Source: Astrocystis sublimbata (Eukaryota; Ascomycota; Sordariomycetes; Xylariales; Xylariaceae). Taken from it: 64,000 nucleotides of DNA. The DNA lies in the NCBI GenBank assembly GCA_022453515.1, contig JAJNNY010000015.1:682001-746000 (forward strand), written 5' to 3'. Shown here piece after piece: positions 1 through 12,305 of the stretch. The number at the start of each line of letters is the position of its first letter. Position 1 is the stretch's first letter. Below the pieces are notes generated by a model, which made no database searches, was not told the origin of the DNA, and saw only the letters and a list, made by a program, of their open reading frames with translations. The translations under genes were made by a program, and so were the position numbers.

Positions 1-2016
1 AGCAGGCTAACGAGTTCATGGTCTCCATCGCGGATCATGCCAATCCGTCCGTGATTTCTTCAAAATGCCTCATTCGGGTCAGAGATCAGGACAAATTTGA
101 GATTGAGCGAAATCAATTACTTGACAAGATCCGACCTAAGATTGTGCAGCTGCAGAAAGCTGCTGCGGGTGGTGTCGCTAATAGATTTCAAGGCAAATTG
201 TTCTACAGTCTATTTGGTAATCTTATGGGCTACGATCGTCGATATGAGGGCGTGCAGGAGGCCATCGTCAGCGGTGATTTTACAGAAGCTCTTGCATCCG
301 TCAAGCTACCTCCATCACATGACGGCCCGAATGGGGGCACGGGTTGCACACTCTCTCCATACTGGATCGATGGCCTCACCCACCTAGTAGGCTTCCTGTT
401 CAACGGCAATCCGATGAGTTCAGGCGATGATGTCTACATAGGGACGCACATGGAGCGCATGGAGATTGTCGCCAAAGACTTCTCTCCAAACGTGACCTAC
501 CAGGCGTATGCTTACACCGAAAGGTCGGAGGATTCGCATGCATACCGTGGCCATGTCTACATAATGAACGGTGAGTCAATTGTTGGGTTCTTGGAGGGTG
601 CGCGCTTCCGTAAAATGCCGCGACATACGCTTCACCGAATACTGGGCCATCCCGATATCAGGAAACAGACCAAGGTGTTATCGGAGTCTACAAAACCTAG
701 CACACACGGGAAGGCGACAGGTACCAACGGTCTCAATGGTCATGCTACCAACGGCGGGGTTACCAACGGCCATGTTACAAATGGCCACCTTGCGAATGAC
801 TATGCAGCACCAGCAGTATCGACGAACGGGGTCAACAGTGGTAGCAACAAGTCTCTCTACTCAGTTCTAGTCGATCAGCTCATCGAGGAAACTGGCATGG
901 AGAAAGACGAGCTAACCCCGTCGGCCTACTTCACTGAGATCGGAGTCGATTCTCTGATGAGCATTTCCATTCTAGCCGCGCTCAAGGACGAGACAGGCGT
1001 GGAGCTAAACGCGTCCTTCCTCATGGACTACCCGACATTGGAAGATGCACAACGCCAGCTACGGATGATTGAGGGACAGAATAAAGAACCTGTCTCCAAT
1101 GAACCGAGTCAGACTCCCCATATGAATGGGAATGGAAACGCGGCTGCTCGTCTCCCAGACTGTAACGTGGTTCTCATGCAAGGCCCTCCCGTATCATCTG
1201 CATCGCGTTCCCCTTTGTTCCTCATCACTGACGGCGCCGGCTCTGCTGCGGCCTACATCCACCTGCCCAAGATCGCCAGCGACCTACCAGTCTACGCTGT
1301 CGAGTCTCCATGGGTAAATGACCCCGAAAACTTCACGTATAGCTTCGAACAGGTCACAAGGCAGTACCTAGCTGCCGTCCGTGCGAAGCAGCCTCACGGG
1401 CCGTATATGCTCGGCGGCTGGTCCGCTGGGGGTGTTTTCGCCTACGAAGTGGCCAGGCTTCTGCTCGAAGCTCAAGAAGAAGTGCTAGGTCTGATGATCA
1501 TCGATATTACCGGGCCTCGCAGCGAGGACCGAAGCAAGGTCGCGGCGCCCACGATGGAGATCATTGACCAGATTGGCATGCTCACCGGGATCGATCGCAA
1601 CATTGACGATGCGGGGCCCCAGTCACGGCGCCTGAAGCTGCACATGCTCAGCACCGTGACATGCTTCAGCGAAATGGATCCGACACCCATGGACCCTACC
1701 CGTCGACCGGCCCGGACCTTTATAATTTGGGCAAAAGAGGATATCATCCCCAAAAGTGCCCAGGAGGCGTTGCCTTCGGGTCTGGATGCTTGGTTCTACC
1801 CTGCTTCACATGCCGACGCCAGTCCCAGTGGCTGGGACGTGCTTATCGGGGGGCAGCTGGAAATTTCCCAGATTGAGGGGGATCATTTTTCCATTATGAC
1901 ATCTCCACATGTAGGTTTACAGATTTTTATTTCCGAGGGGAACATTGCTAACTGGTTTATAGGTCACGCAGCTTGGAAATCAATTGCGGCAAGCCGTCGA
2001 GGCCTGTCAGTTGTGA
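1..2016 (+). CDS. Non-reducing polyketide synthase, C-terminal part (PT-ACP-TE)
   Basis: This is the 3' end of an iterative type I NR-PKS; the reading frame is open at the left edge, so SAT, KS and AT domains would lie outside the window. Seen in order: the end of a product-template domain (to about base 660), a Thr/Asn/Gly-rich linker, one acyl-carrier domain with the phosphopantetheine site GVDSLMS (about 945-965), and a thioesterase with the nucleophile motif GGWSAGG (about 1413) and a late His in EGDHFSIM. An intron at 1911-1962 (GTAGGT...TAG, branch GCTAAC) gives a 17-residue last exon ending at TGA 2014-2016; reading through instead gives an unconvincing tail. There is a single ACP and no C-methyltransferase between ACP and TE, unlike dimethylorsellinate synthases. 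Followed on the same strand by the prenyltransferase, which suggests an aromatic acceptor such as an orsellinic-type acid (inference). Confidence 0.93.
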
Positions 2017-2950
2017 CGAGGATAGGTGCGCTAGAAATCGGTGTCGCTAGAAGTGCATATAGATACCTAGACCTAGACACTAAATGGCATCTCATTTGTA
2101 CTTCCGTAAGATTTAGAACTTTAATGTCATCTAGACTGTTAATTCCTTCGTGCATGACCTTTAGCATCGCCTTCTGTCACGTTTCTGCAGCCATTGTTCA
2201 GGGGCTCGCCAACCATACCGGCGAAGGCCTAACATTCGCTAAATGTTACCTGGAAGCACCTAGCTTTAGCTCCCGCTAGGTCATCGTAGCGGCGACCGTA
2301 CAGTCCCGAAATCCGGAAATGCACAGTATTTTCAATACCACACTGGAAGTACCAATAGCTAGCCCTCAGTAGTACTGCCTGCCTATTGTCTGAAAGAATT
2401 GCGGCAACATGCATTCCATTCGAATCATTGTTTCCGAAGCATGAGAAAACACAGGTAAGCACTTATCTGACGTGGGAGAGCCGGTCGATTCAATCAGCTA
2501 GTGCCAAGTTTTGATGACTGCTGCGCCTTGTATTTGCGGTACCTCCCGCGCCCGTTACGCTTTACGCCATAGCATCATAACTTACAACTGCCCAGGTGTA
2601 TCTGCTCTTTCTGAGCATGTATTGGCGGCAACTCGAATCGAGGTATCAAAATTCGTCAACCTGTGTCCTCCATTACAGGCAAACTTTGGATATTACGACC
2701 TCCCGTTACGAGTTCAACGGATTTGGTAGGGCTAGCTTCGCTCCCCTCATAGAAACCGTCGCCTTCATGGCAGTTACGTGCGCTTTAGTGTGCAACCCCT
2801 GAATATATTGTGATTGCTCAATATTAGACTGTAGTACTCACAGCAAAGCATCTGAACCTCTTGACTTGCGATCACGAATAATCGCAGAAAAACATTCTCT
2901 TGGCTTCAGCTAGAGTTTATGCATTGCCAGCAGTTGACTTGATACTCACG
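2017..2950. other. Intergenic, PKS to prenyltransferase
   Basis: Contains only short open frames with no recognisable domain. It would hold the PKS 3' UTR and the prenyltransferase promoter. I see no RNA gene or repeat. Confidence 0.5.
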
Positions 2951-4132
2951 ATGACGGTTCAAAGCAACAATCTAGGAATGGGCAAGGAACAAGTTCCCCA
3001 TGACCTGGTCAGGGGAATTTGGCAGTGTATGCGGTTACATACTATGGAGGGGCTGTCAACAGCGAGCATTGGCTGTACGTCATTCTCAGTGCTCATCTCT
3101 CGTAGCTCGAATGACGTTGCTCACGATTGTTACAGGGCTTGCGCTATTCTTCTATGCGATCCAGCAGGATACCCCCTTGGGTGCCGTCTGGGATGTGTTC
3201 GTGGGGATATTTGTGAGCTATGCGACTACGCATGGTGTGTTCTGCCTCTGGAAGTACGTTATCACTCAACTCTACCCTGATGCAATGATATGATCCCCTT
3301 TCATCATACAAGATGTTCACCTTGTACTAATCAATGACTGGGGTGATGTAGCGACATATGCGACAGAGATTTCGACGCTCAGGTGGCGCGAACGAAGACG
3401 CGCCCTCTCCCTTCAGGCATGGTTACCCTCTCGGAGGCCGTCAGCGCCTTCTTCATGGGTCTTGCAATCACGGTGGCGGTCACGTACAACCTGCTCGGCG
3501 AGAGCGTGACGTTGAACATGGTCCCGATCTGGGGGCTTTCCTTCCTCTACCCGTTATGCAAGCGCATGATTTGGGCTCCTCAGGCGGTGTTGGGCCTGAC
3601 CATGGCGGCTTGTGTACTTCCGCCGTGGGTGGCCCTTGGGAATGAATACGATGGCAATTTGTCCTTGCCGACGTCGTTGTTCGGCGCTATCTTTTCATGG
3701 CTCGTATATCTCGATCTCATCTATGCGTCTCAGGTGCGTCGACCTTCTACTTCTAGCATGTTGGGGGTCCAGGGACCGGGCGATGACAGACTTGACCTTG
3801 CTAACGTCTTTGCATATATGTAGGACCGTGTCGACGACGAAAAGGCCGGAGTCAAGTCCCTTGCGGTCTTTCTCGGCGATAATCTGAAAGCGGGCTTGAC
3901 AGTCCTTGGGGTAGCTCAAGTCGTCTTCTTCGTTCGAGCGGCACAACACGCAGCCGCTGGTTTCTACTTATGGACTCTCGGCATCTTGGTGTGGACAGTT
4001 TCGGTCCCCTGGAGCATCATGTCGTTGGACCCGACAGATCGCAAGTCTGGAGGCCGCATATTCATTTTCAATGCAGTGCTGGTCCTGTACATAACGGCCG
4101 TGGCCGCCGTGGAGGTCTTGGTGTCGCGCTAA
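2951..4132 (+). CDS. UbiA-family aromatic prenyltransferase
   Basis: Integral membrane prenyltransferase expected to attach an isoprenyl diphosphate (chain length not predictable) to an aromatic polyketide. Four exons: 2951-3074, 3136-3253, 3352-3733 and 3824-4132, 310 residues, the usual length for fungal meroterpenoid enzymes of this type. The first Asp-rich motif NDICDRDFD is created exactly across the second intron, which validates that splice; the second, DRVDDEK, follows the third intron (YASQ-DRVDD). Multiple hydrophobic helices run to the C-terminus. The N-terminal signature RLHTMEGLSTASIGW resembles UbiA enzymes of meroterpenoid clusters. Start is the first in-frame ATG. Tandem with the PKS on the same strand, which supports the PKS product as acceptor (inference). 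Confidence 0.93.
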
Positions 4133-5699
4133 TAAGTGAGTGGCATGCCAAGACGACTTGGCCGAACCAGTGGTCGAACTAGGCCATAGGGGTAACAAAC
4201 ACACTCCTATTGCAGGCCAACACACCCAATACGGACAGACGTTTCAACTGGGGGTCGTGATGGGGGGATATTGTGTCGATTTCTCAAGTACATAACTCCA
4301 TGAGCCAAATAAAGAAAAAGTACTATGATTTGGATTAGTTTACCTTGGATAGCAAAGTACAATCCCCTGCGATGTATATAGCATCTGATTTGCTAAGAAG
4401 CTGCATCTAGCTAGCATGGCCAATGTGTCGAGAAAGCAAACATATCAGAGAATAGCAATGACCATTGCCGGGAGTCATGTGCTTGCAATGTTGCGTGGAT
4501 GCCGGGACCTTGCCTCCTCAAAAAATGCTCGAAGGATCCCAATTATGAAAAGGGCCAGTGCATGCTGTGCAGAAGGAGGAGGAGGACCCTTGTCAATCAG
4601 AACAGCTTATGTGGACGACCCGGGTGGCATTGCTAGATAGCTCCGTCCAGGAAGTCTAGGAAAGTGCCCAAGCGCTTTGAACACGAGATATCCGTCAAAT
4701 CCCTAAGACACGCAAGAGACTCAGGCCTTCAGACGAAATTTCCGTTTCGGGTAATTGATTTAGCTCTTAAGATGTGCGCTTGAAACGCACCTAACGTATG
4801 TGTTAGGCGAATTTGATTACCAGTAGTATTGGGTGAAGTAGGTGGGCAAGTATATACAGCTTGTCACTGTCAGTCATACAACATTTACCTAAACAAGCTA
4901 GAGGGGCAACTGGATGCAATCCCGTCATGATCGACCGCGCTATAGGACCCCCACAATGAACATAGTACCTTAGAACTAAATTATGAGTCTATGTACATGG
5001 TTCCCTAAGTCCTGATCATCCTTACCCATCCGGCACAACCTGTCAGACGTGCAGGCATGCAGAATGGCTCTCGCCGATGGATCCAGTTCATGTGAGGCGG
5101 TTTTCGCTTAATATTCCAGGAGATCGGGTTATGACACCTCATGTAGATTTCGAAGGGGTAGGCATCAGGGATATCTATTTGATCTACTCTAAGAATCTAC
5201 TGAACATCCCCGTTTTGATGCGGCCGTGTGGCCTACTATTCTTTTTGGTTCTGTTCATGCTCTCACTACTTTAAGTTACCTAATTTGATCGAATGATCTA
5301 GGGGTCTAGAATTCGAATCGATCCCTGACAGTAGCAGATCCGGATGGTCGAAGCTTGCGTCCCCCCTCCCCGCACACAGAGTCCTACATCTGCCGGTTAG
5401 CTGCCATGCATGGAATCCAGTAAAGTACGTCCCATGAGTTGTAACAGCGTACTACCTTGACCCGAGTGACTGGCTGAACCGAACACGGACCAACTGTATA
5501 TCCAAGCATCCAAGCTCCAAAATGTACTACTAAGTTGTATGGAAGAAGGCATTTAAATGGAGGTGCTTCGTTCAAACAGGGTCGAACCGGAATCCGGGGA
5601 AGACCTTACTCGAAATATTAGATCTTGTAGTCTTCCGCCCACCAGGGTTCTGTTGTGGGGGCGGGGGCAAATTGCAGCCCTGGTGCTGAATGCCGACGC
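4133..5699. other. Intergenic, no gene seen
   Basis: Lies between the ends of two convergent genes (prenyltransferase and a minus-strand regulator). Only short frames without domains; no RNA gene recognised. The AT-rich stretch around 4320-4400 and 4750-5000 has no coding character. Confidence 0.45.
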
Positions 5700-7320
5700 T
5701 CAAGGCGTTCCACGTGTGAGCCTGTCCAAAATGCGCAGGGCTTCCTGTTTAGTCTTAGGCTCATCCAGGGCCTCGATGGCGATGGGCAAACAGCATGCCG
5801 CTACGTGGGTGAACTGCCTGCGGCAAGATGATTGTCAGCACAGAGGCGTTACGCAATGTCATAGGAATGTATGTTTGATTGGGGAATACTCTGCTTACTT
5901 GTCCTCTGCTTGAGCAGATATGCCACAGATATCAAGGGCGTGGCGTGTTTGCATGCGCTGTGCATATGCACCGAACGCAGACTCGGCAGGGGTGATGATG
6001 GCGAGAAGCAGACAAGAAGTATGGTACAGGAGCCGCGACACATTGGCACCTACACCAACCAGTAGTATGTATGGTATGTTGGTCTCCGATGATTGGTCAT
6101 TTGGAGCTGACGTGTAGCAGAGAGGCATCATGGATCTCGGCACGTTGTGTGCCCATGCATCACACCACGCTCGGTATCGTTCGCAATGTTCAAGGAGCTG
6201 GTCCCGCGTGTATTCCTTTGAGTTGTTGACAAGTCCCGCGTGCAGATTTGCGATCGCGGTGCAGATGTACACCATCCGACGTGCCCAGAAGACCTCACCA
6301 GCACTGCCCTCGGAGTCTGTGTCAGCTGACACTTCGCCTGGGCTGTCGGGAGTCCAGGCCAATACGGCCGTGTGGGAAAGACTATGCGTTAGTTGCATCA
6401 GTGCATGGGTCCAAAAACAGCTGCCTGCTAAGTCTGAGGCATCACTCCTTATGCCGGCCTTGTGGACAAGAGCAGAGGCGCGCTCAATACGACTAGTGTC
6501 AGTGCCGCCAAGTCTGATCTCCATGGAGCTGAGCAGCACTGCCGCAGCCACGTTGCCAAGGCTTACCCCGGCCTCCGTCGGATTACTCAATGCGTGTTGC
6601 ATACTGCGGCATGCTGCGACACAATGAGATGTCGTTCCGAGCGCTAGGTACCGAGCGCCGCACGACATGATTGCCGAGTATAGGGCCGGTTCGTGTAAGG
6701 CGTAGAAAGATAAAACGTTTGTGAACTTTCTCCATCAGTAAAAGCATGTGGGCCCCTGAAAGATGACGTACCGGCTTCTCGTTAGTATCAAGGCAGTCCA
6801 GCCAAGGAGCAATCTTCTCAACGAACACCTCCATCAACAGGCCTTCGTCTAAGTCTTGGATGATCCGCGATAAAGGCACGCCAAGCTTTTGTGCCTCTGG
6901 AGTTTTCTCTTGTTCTGGATTAATGTCGTCTATTTGGAAGCTCACACGAGCGTCTCTGCGTGGCACAGACGCCTGAAGCGAGGCATTGGCTCGAGATTTC
7001 GTAGCCTTTGTGGTAGCTGAGTTAACCTTATAGTCTAACGCTACAGCCTGTGACTCGTCCTGAAATACCAGTTGCGTTCCTGGTGGTAAGCTTGCCGGTA
7101 GATGAGAGGATGGTGTCTGGATATCAATGAAGTTTAGGCGGATTCCTCTTTCGCAGGACCTGTTCGACTTTGCACAATTCCGACACCTTCGTTGATGTTA
7201 GCATCTTAGTCTACCCGCCGCTTGTGACTATCATCACACTGACCTTGGCAGAGCCTCGTCGCATTTGACATGCCTATCTCGGCAGGTGAGACATCCAGTC
7301 CGGGCTCGGTACTGCGTCAT
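5700..7320 (-). CDS. Zn2Cys6 transcription factor
   Basis: Fungal binuclear zinc-cluster regulator, 478 residues, four exons on the minus strand: 7320-7244, 7186-6772, 6725-5899 and 5817-5700. The zinc cluster at residues 10-37 is canonical (C-x2-C-x6-C-x6-C-x2-C-x6-[13 protein letters not shown] and [11 protein letters not shown]) and is assembled across the first intron (57 nt). The 46-nt second intron joins LDTNEKP to [19 protein letters not shown], typical of the fungal transcription-factor middle homology region; the last intron (81 nt) restores a helical tail ending TRGTP. Located between the prenyltransferase and a second zinc-cluster gene, so it is a candidate pathway regulator (inference). 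Being nuclear and DNA-binding is known of the family; its targets cannot be seen. Confidence 0.88.
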
Positions 7321-9965
7321 AGTACCGTCTCTATAGGGCGTACCGTAGTAGCCCCTTTCCACGAGGTGAACAAGAGCTCGCTAGCAACCTTTATAGACTG
7401 GCAATCACCGATTACGTGTTTGCATTTGCGTTATCAAGGACTCAGCCCGTCACTTACACACCACAACTGGGCCTCACACAATTTAGGTCAGATCGCCCGG
7501 TGAAGAATCACAACAGCACACTGAAACCATTCCTAACTTCAAAAGGGCATAATTATCGAAGTAAATAACCTTACCTAACAAGATATAACTAATTTGATAG
7601 CCCGATCTCCAGCCCTAAATATGAAAGCCACGAATTATCTGCTTTATCAGCGCTATTGTACTTAGTTTAATGTGTGTGTGTGTGTGTATTTGTGTTGGCT
7701 AACCTAGCTTCGTGGCGGGTGCATGGTCCAATCTAGCGGGCAAAAGTTGATGAGATCGATCCAAGTCTATTTCCCACTTCGGTATGGCTCTAGCGGGGAA
7801 TAGTGGCTTCTTAGCGGGGAGAATCTGACCCGCACATCATCTCACGTAATGACGGGCTTAGCTAGAACCACAATACTGTATAGACGTGAGACGGAGGTGG
7901 GCGGCTGTCTTCATGCTCCACACGGCACTATCGAGGATGGACACGGCTTGTAACCGAGTTCTCACCATACATCTGACACTGCCGTGCCTGCCGTTACTGC
8001 GGTAATGCGGCTCAGCTATATTCTCCTTTGCATATTGTGTGGCAGGCCTGATAATTCAGCCAATCTCTACAGTGATGAGACTGATAAGAACCTAGTGTTT
8101 GGAATTGCCCGAGACGTCCGACTTTGATGCTGCGAATGGCATCAACCGAAAGGAAGGATGTGGCTTGACCTCCGCCCCATGAACATGCAGGACTTTGCGG
8201 CGGTTCTGAATCCTACCTCGACAGCCTATCCTAGGGCGCGTCGGAAGCAAAAGATGACGAATGCCCCACCATCGTGAGCCAGCTTGGCTGTCATCTTTTG
8301 CTTCACGTCAGCAAAGAGCGAGAGAAATCTAGTTTCGCGATTCTCGCCGTCAGCTCTATGCACACCAGGCAGCTTTTCAAGAGAAGGCGTCGTACTCGTA
8401 TGCAGAACAAGCTAGACGGGTCTAGGGACTTAAAAAGATCTGAGACTCGGCACACGCAACTAACAATTAGCTCAGGGTTCGTGGCCAATAAGATCTACTA
8501 CATGGTCCCAGCAAATGCCGTTTTGGCTGGGGTGGCCTGCACGAACATGGCGCCATCGTTGCAATTAGCACCCGTCAAACCAACATCTGGGGTTGGTCTC
8601 ACTTCAAACTCAATTGTTACTGACACTTGTGCAGAAGATAAGATATCGTTTGTGATAAGTATGAGCGCATGTGTTATCACGTCTTAAAGCATCATAAGAA
8701 ACTCCCTTGTATATATCAGCTCTAGCGCCGCGCTAATAATTACTCAGCTGATGACTGCAGAGATCTATGGAAATAGAGCTAGGTAAGAACAGAGTGAGTT
8801 TATCACTCACTGCTTTCCTACAATATCGTTGTGAGCATACGTACGGAGCTAATCAAGATATAGCAGGTGCAAGAAATGCAGCTTCACCAAGTGCCTTTAA
8901 TTTATACGGTCAGGTGACTAGTCATTCTTTCGGGCGATTTCTATCATTAGATAGGTAGCTTTGAAACTATTGCGTTCGTATCTATGCACCAGTCCTTAGA
9001 TTATCTGAAGCTAGGTCACAGAGCTCCCTTTAAGAAGTGGACTGGCTATTTTTCTCATGAGTGGTCGTATACTCGCTTACATGATAGCTTATCACTTGGA
9101 TGATCGTTCGCAGCGCTGGCACGGACCACAAGGACTGTATGGACTGTCAGAAGAATATGTTGTTTTCATTATCCCCGAGCCCCGGTTAGCTTAGCAGATA
9201 TTGTTATTGTTATTATTCATTTTTCTTGCATAGATATAGGACTTAACATGGCATGACTTTTAGTTACAATGACTTGATCCGCCGAGCCTCTTTCGATCCC
9301 AACGAGGTGTCCCTTCGCTACATTCTTGAATATTTGCCTCCCACTATTCCTTCTCTCAACGGTCTAGGATTCCATAGAGAAAAAGCCAAGGGGTTTAGAC
9401 GAAGTCTAGTAAGCCACTTGCCCGCGCCAAGTAGTTTACAAAAGTAACATGTGAACTAAAGGAGTTAATGTTTCTTGAAGCTTATGCTTATCGCGCGATC
9501 GTATCCCCGGATCCAGGATCCCGCAGTGTTGTAAGTCCAAACACGTACGAGTAACACATTTATCAGAACGCATCGTTGCCGGCCTTCAAGCAAGCAAATG
9601 AGTGCTTTATAATCGAAGAGATTGCGATTAATATCTGCACTAAACCTCATTAACCCGTAATACTGCACATGTCTTGAAGTGCCCGGGCTTGAGTGCTAGT
9701 CACAGCGCAGAGAGAAGACATAGGATGCTGACGCCCACATGCACGCATGAATAAAAGAGTGTGAGCCAACACTAAAGACTTTGGGATTACCTAAGGGAGG
9801 TGACTCCTAGGTGACGGAGATAATTTAGTTGGTAGGGAATTATTAAAATACTACTTTAGGGACATTGGCCATCAGTGCAACCGTTCGTCTTCATTATATT
9901 TCAATCAGCTATTACTTATTTCGTTCTTGTGCCTTGCTCCTTCCGACTGTAAACTAACCACCACT
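7321..9965. other. Long divergent intergenic region between two regulators
   Basis: About 2.6 kb between the divergently oriented starts of the two Zn2Cys6 genes. It would carry both promoters. It contains a (TG)n run at about 7671-7687 and a 15-bp inverted repeat (listed separately). The short open frames have no domain and look non-coding. Confidence 0.5.
8244..8304. repeat. 15-bp inverted repeat
   Basis: GAAGCAAAAGATGAC at 8244-8258 is the exact reverse complement of 8290-8304, with a 31-base spacer. It could form a hairpin or be a bipartite binding site, or be the remnant of a small transposon. No coding role seen. Confidence 0.6.
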
Positions 9966-11913
9966 ATGGCCACGGAGACACGCAGCTATAACGGGTGTTG
10001 GTCATGCCGTCTAAGGAAGAAAAAATGTGACGAAAGACGTCCCATGTGCACTGAGTGTACAGTCATCGGGCTCGATTGTCATGGTTTCGGAGAGCGGCCC
10101 AAATGGATGGATCGAGGAGCCAGGCAGAAAGCCCAAGCAGCCAAAATGAAGCAGAAAGTCGCCCAGGCCATGAAATCTCGACGTATGAGCCACGCTCGCG
10201 GTCAGTCGGCCGACCAATCAGGGCATTTGACACAATCTTCCGAATCCGAAGCTACCGAAGACGTATTCAGCCGTAGCAGCACTACCGCCTCTCTTGCCAT
10301 AACTGTTCCGGACATTTCGGCGTCGACCTTCGGAGGTACCGGCGGCAGCAACACAGCTTCTACGCCCAGCTCAAACGATCCTATGTTGACATCGCGATCC
10401 GACCTCGATCCGCTCTCGGCCGATTATCAACCCAGCTTTGACTCTGGGTATTCCTCGGCCTTTGATGAGATCGCGTTTTTCACCACACCTAACTTTGAAA
10501 TGACCGATATACCGACCTTGCCTGTCGACAATATCTTTACCGAGATCAATAACACATTTACGATACCCCAGAGCGAGACTGACGTTGCGATCCCCGCCCC
10601 TTCGACGACTTATGAGACGCAAATGCTACCAGTCAGCAATATTGAAGACGCCCTTCTGCTCGCCCACTTCATCAATCAAACATTTCACTGGCAATTTCGA
10701 TTCTGCTATCCAGAAGAAAGCGATTTTGGCCAAGGCCAATTCATCTGGCTTATGTCTAAATCGAGGCCGCTGTATATGGCATCGCTGGCTTTGAGCAATT
10801 CACATATGAACATGTTGAAAACGGCAGGGCCTTCTACATTGGCACTAGCAGGTTATGAGGAAGCCGACAACAAACACGATAAAGCGGCAGAGGAGTTCAA
10901 GCGCCAATATGATAAGCAACATTCCGTTAACAATGTCGCCCAATTGGCCTGCATTGCGTCAATTTTATCTTCTAGCGTATGTTCACATGATCCTATGCCG
11001 TATGACATGTCTTTGGCGGCACAGGCTTACCTGACCTCAACAGTTCTTCCGTCCAGACAAGGTCGACTGGGATAGCTACATTAAGATGGGAATATCGCAG
11101 GTCATGCAGTGGGTTGCTCAGCAGTTGTCAGGGGGTGATCAGCAGACTCTCAAGCCGCCAGAAGACCCGGCACAACATTTCTTCATCAGTTTCTTCATTA
11201 GATTTGACATATTAGCATCCGTGACGAGGGAGGCCTCGCCCTCGCTGATCGACAGTTATCGGCAGCTCTTGAACTCTGACAGCTCGCAAATCGCCCTTGA
11301 ACGCGTGTGTGGCTGCGCAAACTGGGTTTTCAAACACCTTCTCAGCGTCTATCAGCTCCGCGACTGGAAAAAACGCACGAGAGAAGCCGGCCTGCTCAGT
11401 CTTTGGGAGCTCACCTCCAAGGCGGATGCAATCAAGAAAGATCTGGAAGAGGAGATGGCCAAGAATTTCAAGACCCTCGAAGCGCTCAAGAACGAACAGG
11501 CGCATAATCAACAACGCTCCAAACACGAGATCTGCGTCATCACTCACGCATTTGCTTGTGCGGTCTCTACTATGCTGGAAGTTGTTGTCTCGGGAGCCTA
11601 CCCACGGCTCCCAGAGATAAAACAGAAAGTTGAGCGCACAATCGATTCGTTTAGAGGGGTTGAGGACCCGGAGCTTCTAGGGGCGCTGAGGTGGCCTATC
11701 TTCATAGTTGGGTGTGTTATCGAGGTAGAGCAGTATGGCATGATCCGGCAGCTGGCGTCATCCCCGCCAGTAGCTCGATCTGCCGGGGTAGGCGGCCTGC
11801 TTAATTTACTGGAAAGTTGTTGGAGAGCAATAGAATCAGGTGAAATCAGGGCCGATATGTTTGATTTCTCATGTTTGGGGAGTCAAGGGACACAAGATAT
11901 TCTTATTGCGTAG
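9966..11913 (+). CDS. Zn2Cys6 transcription factor
   Basis: Second zinc-cluster regulator of the locus, 626 residues in two exons (9966-11... see coordinates 9966-10976 and 11044-11913). The DNA-binding cluster lies at residues 11-38 with perfect spacing (CWSCRLRKKKC, CTEC, C38). A basic stretch (residues 45-75) follows, then a Ser/Thr-rich linker and a helical C-terminal domain with HFFISFFIRFDILASVTR, a pattern common in fungal_trans_2-type regulators. The 67-nt intron (GTATGT...CAACAG) joins ILSSS to FFRPDKVDWDSYIKMG in phase 0. The start is the first ATG in frame (ATGGCC). It precedes the first FAD monooxygenase fusion on the same strand and is a likely cluster-specific activator (inference). 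Confidence 0.9.
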
Positions 11914-12305
11914 CTTGTAAGAGAAGAATCTCTCAGGATCTTTCGTCTGATATATTCCTTCTGTAGAAAGAAGTAGAGCAACATAGAAGTTAGAATTATC
12001 GAAGACTTTTAGCCTTCAAGAGCCTCCCGCTGGAGCACCCTGATCTAATTACATATCGCTAATAGATAATCAAACTGATGAGTTCATAGAAATGGCAAGG
12101 CGATCATCCAGATACGGAAACGAGCTGTTAGCTATACCCTATTCGGGTAACTCGAAACAGGGTTAATAACTACAGAGCGTGAGCACCGCGTATCAGCACA
12201 CCAATAAGTGGTCAGTCCCATCAGCAACTTCAACAAGCACCAATAGTATGTCACACGCAACTTTCACTGCTAATCACAGGATCAACGTTTGCAACAGTGG
12301 CAGTC
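11914..12305. other. Intergenic upstream of FAD monooxygenase
   Basis: 392 bases between two same-strand genes; presumed terminator of the regulator and promoter of the monooxygenase. No open frame of interest. Confidence 0.5.

Noticed and set aside
4416..5274. Short open frames between the prenyltransferase and the first regulator
   Set aside because: No domain, no splice support and no codon bias; treated as non-coding.
7270..9668. Several 60-137-codon frames in the regulator spacer
   Set aside because: They overlap on both strands, lack motifs and cannot be extended by splicing.
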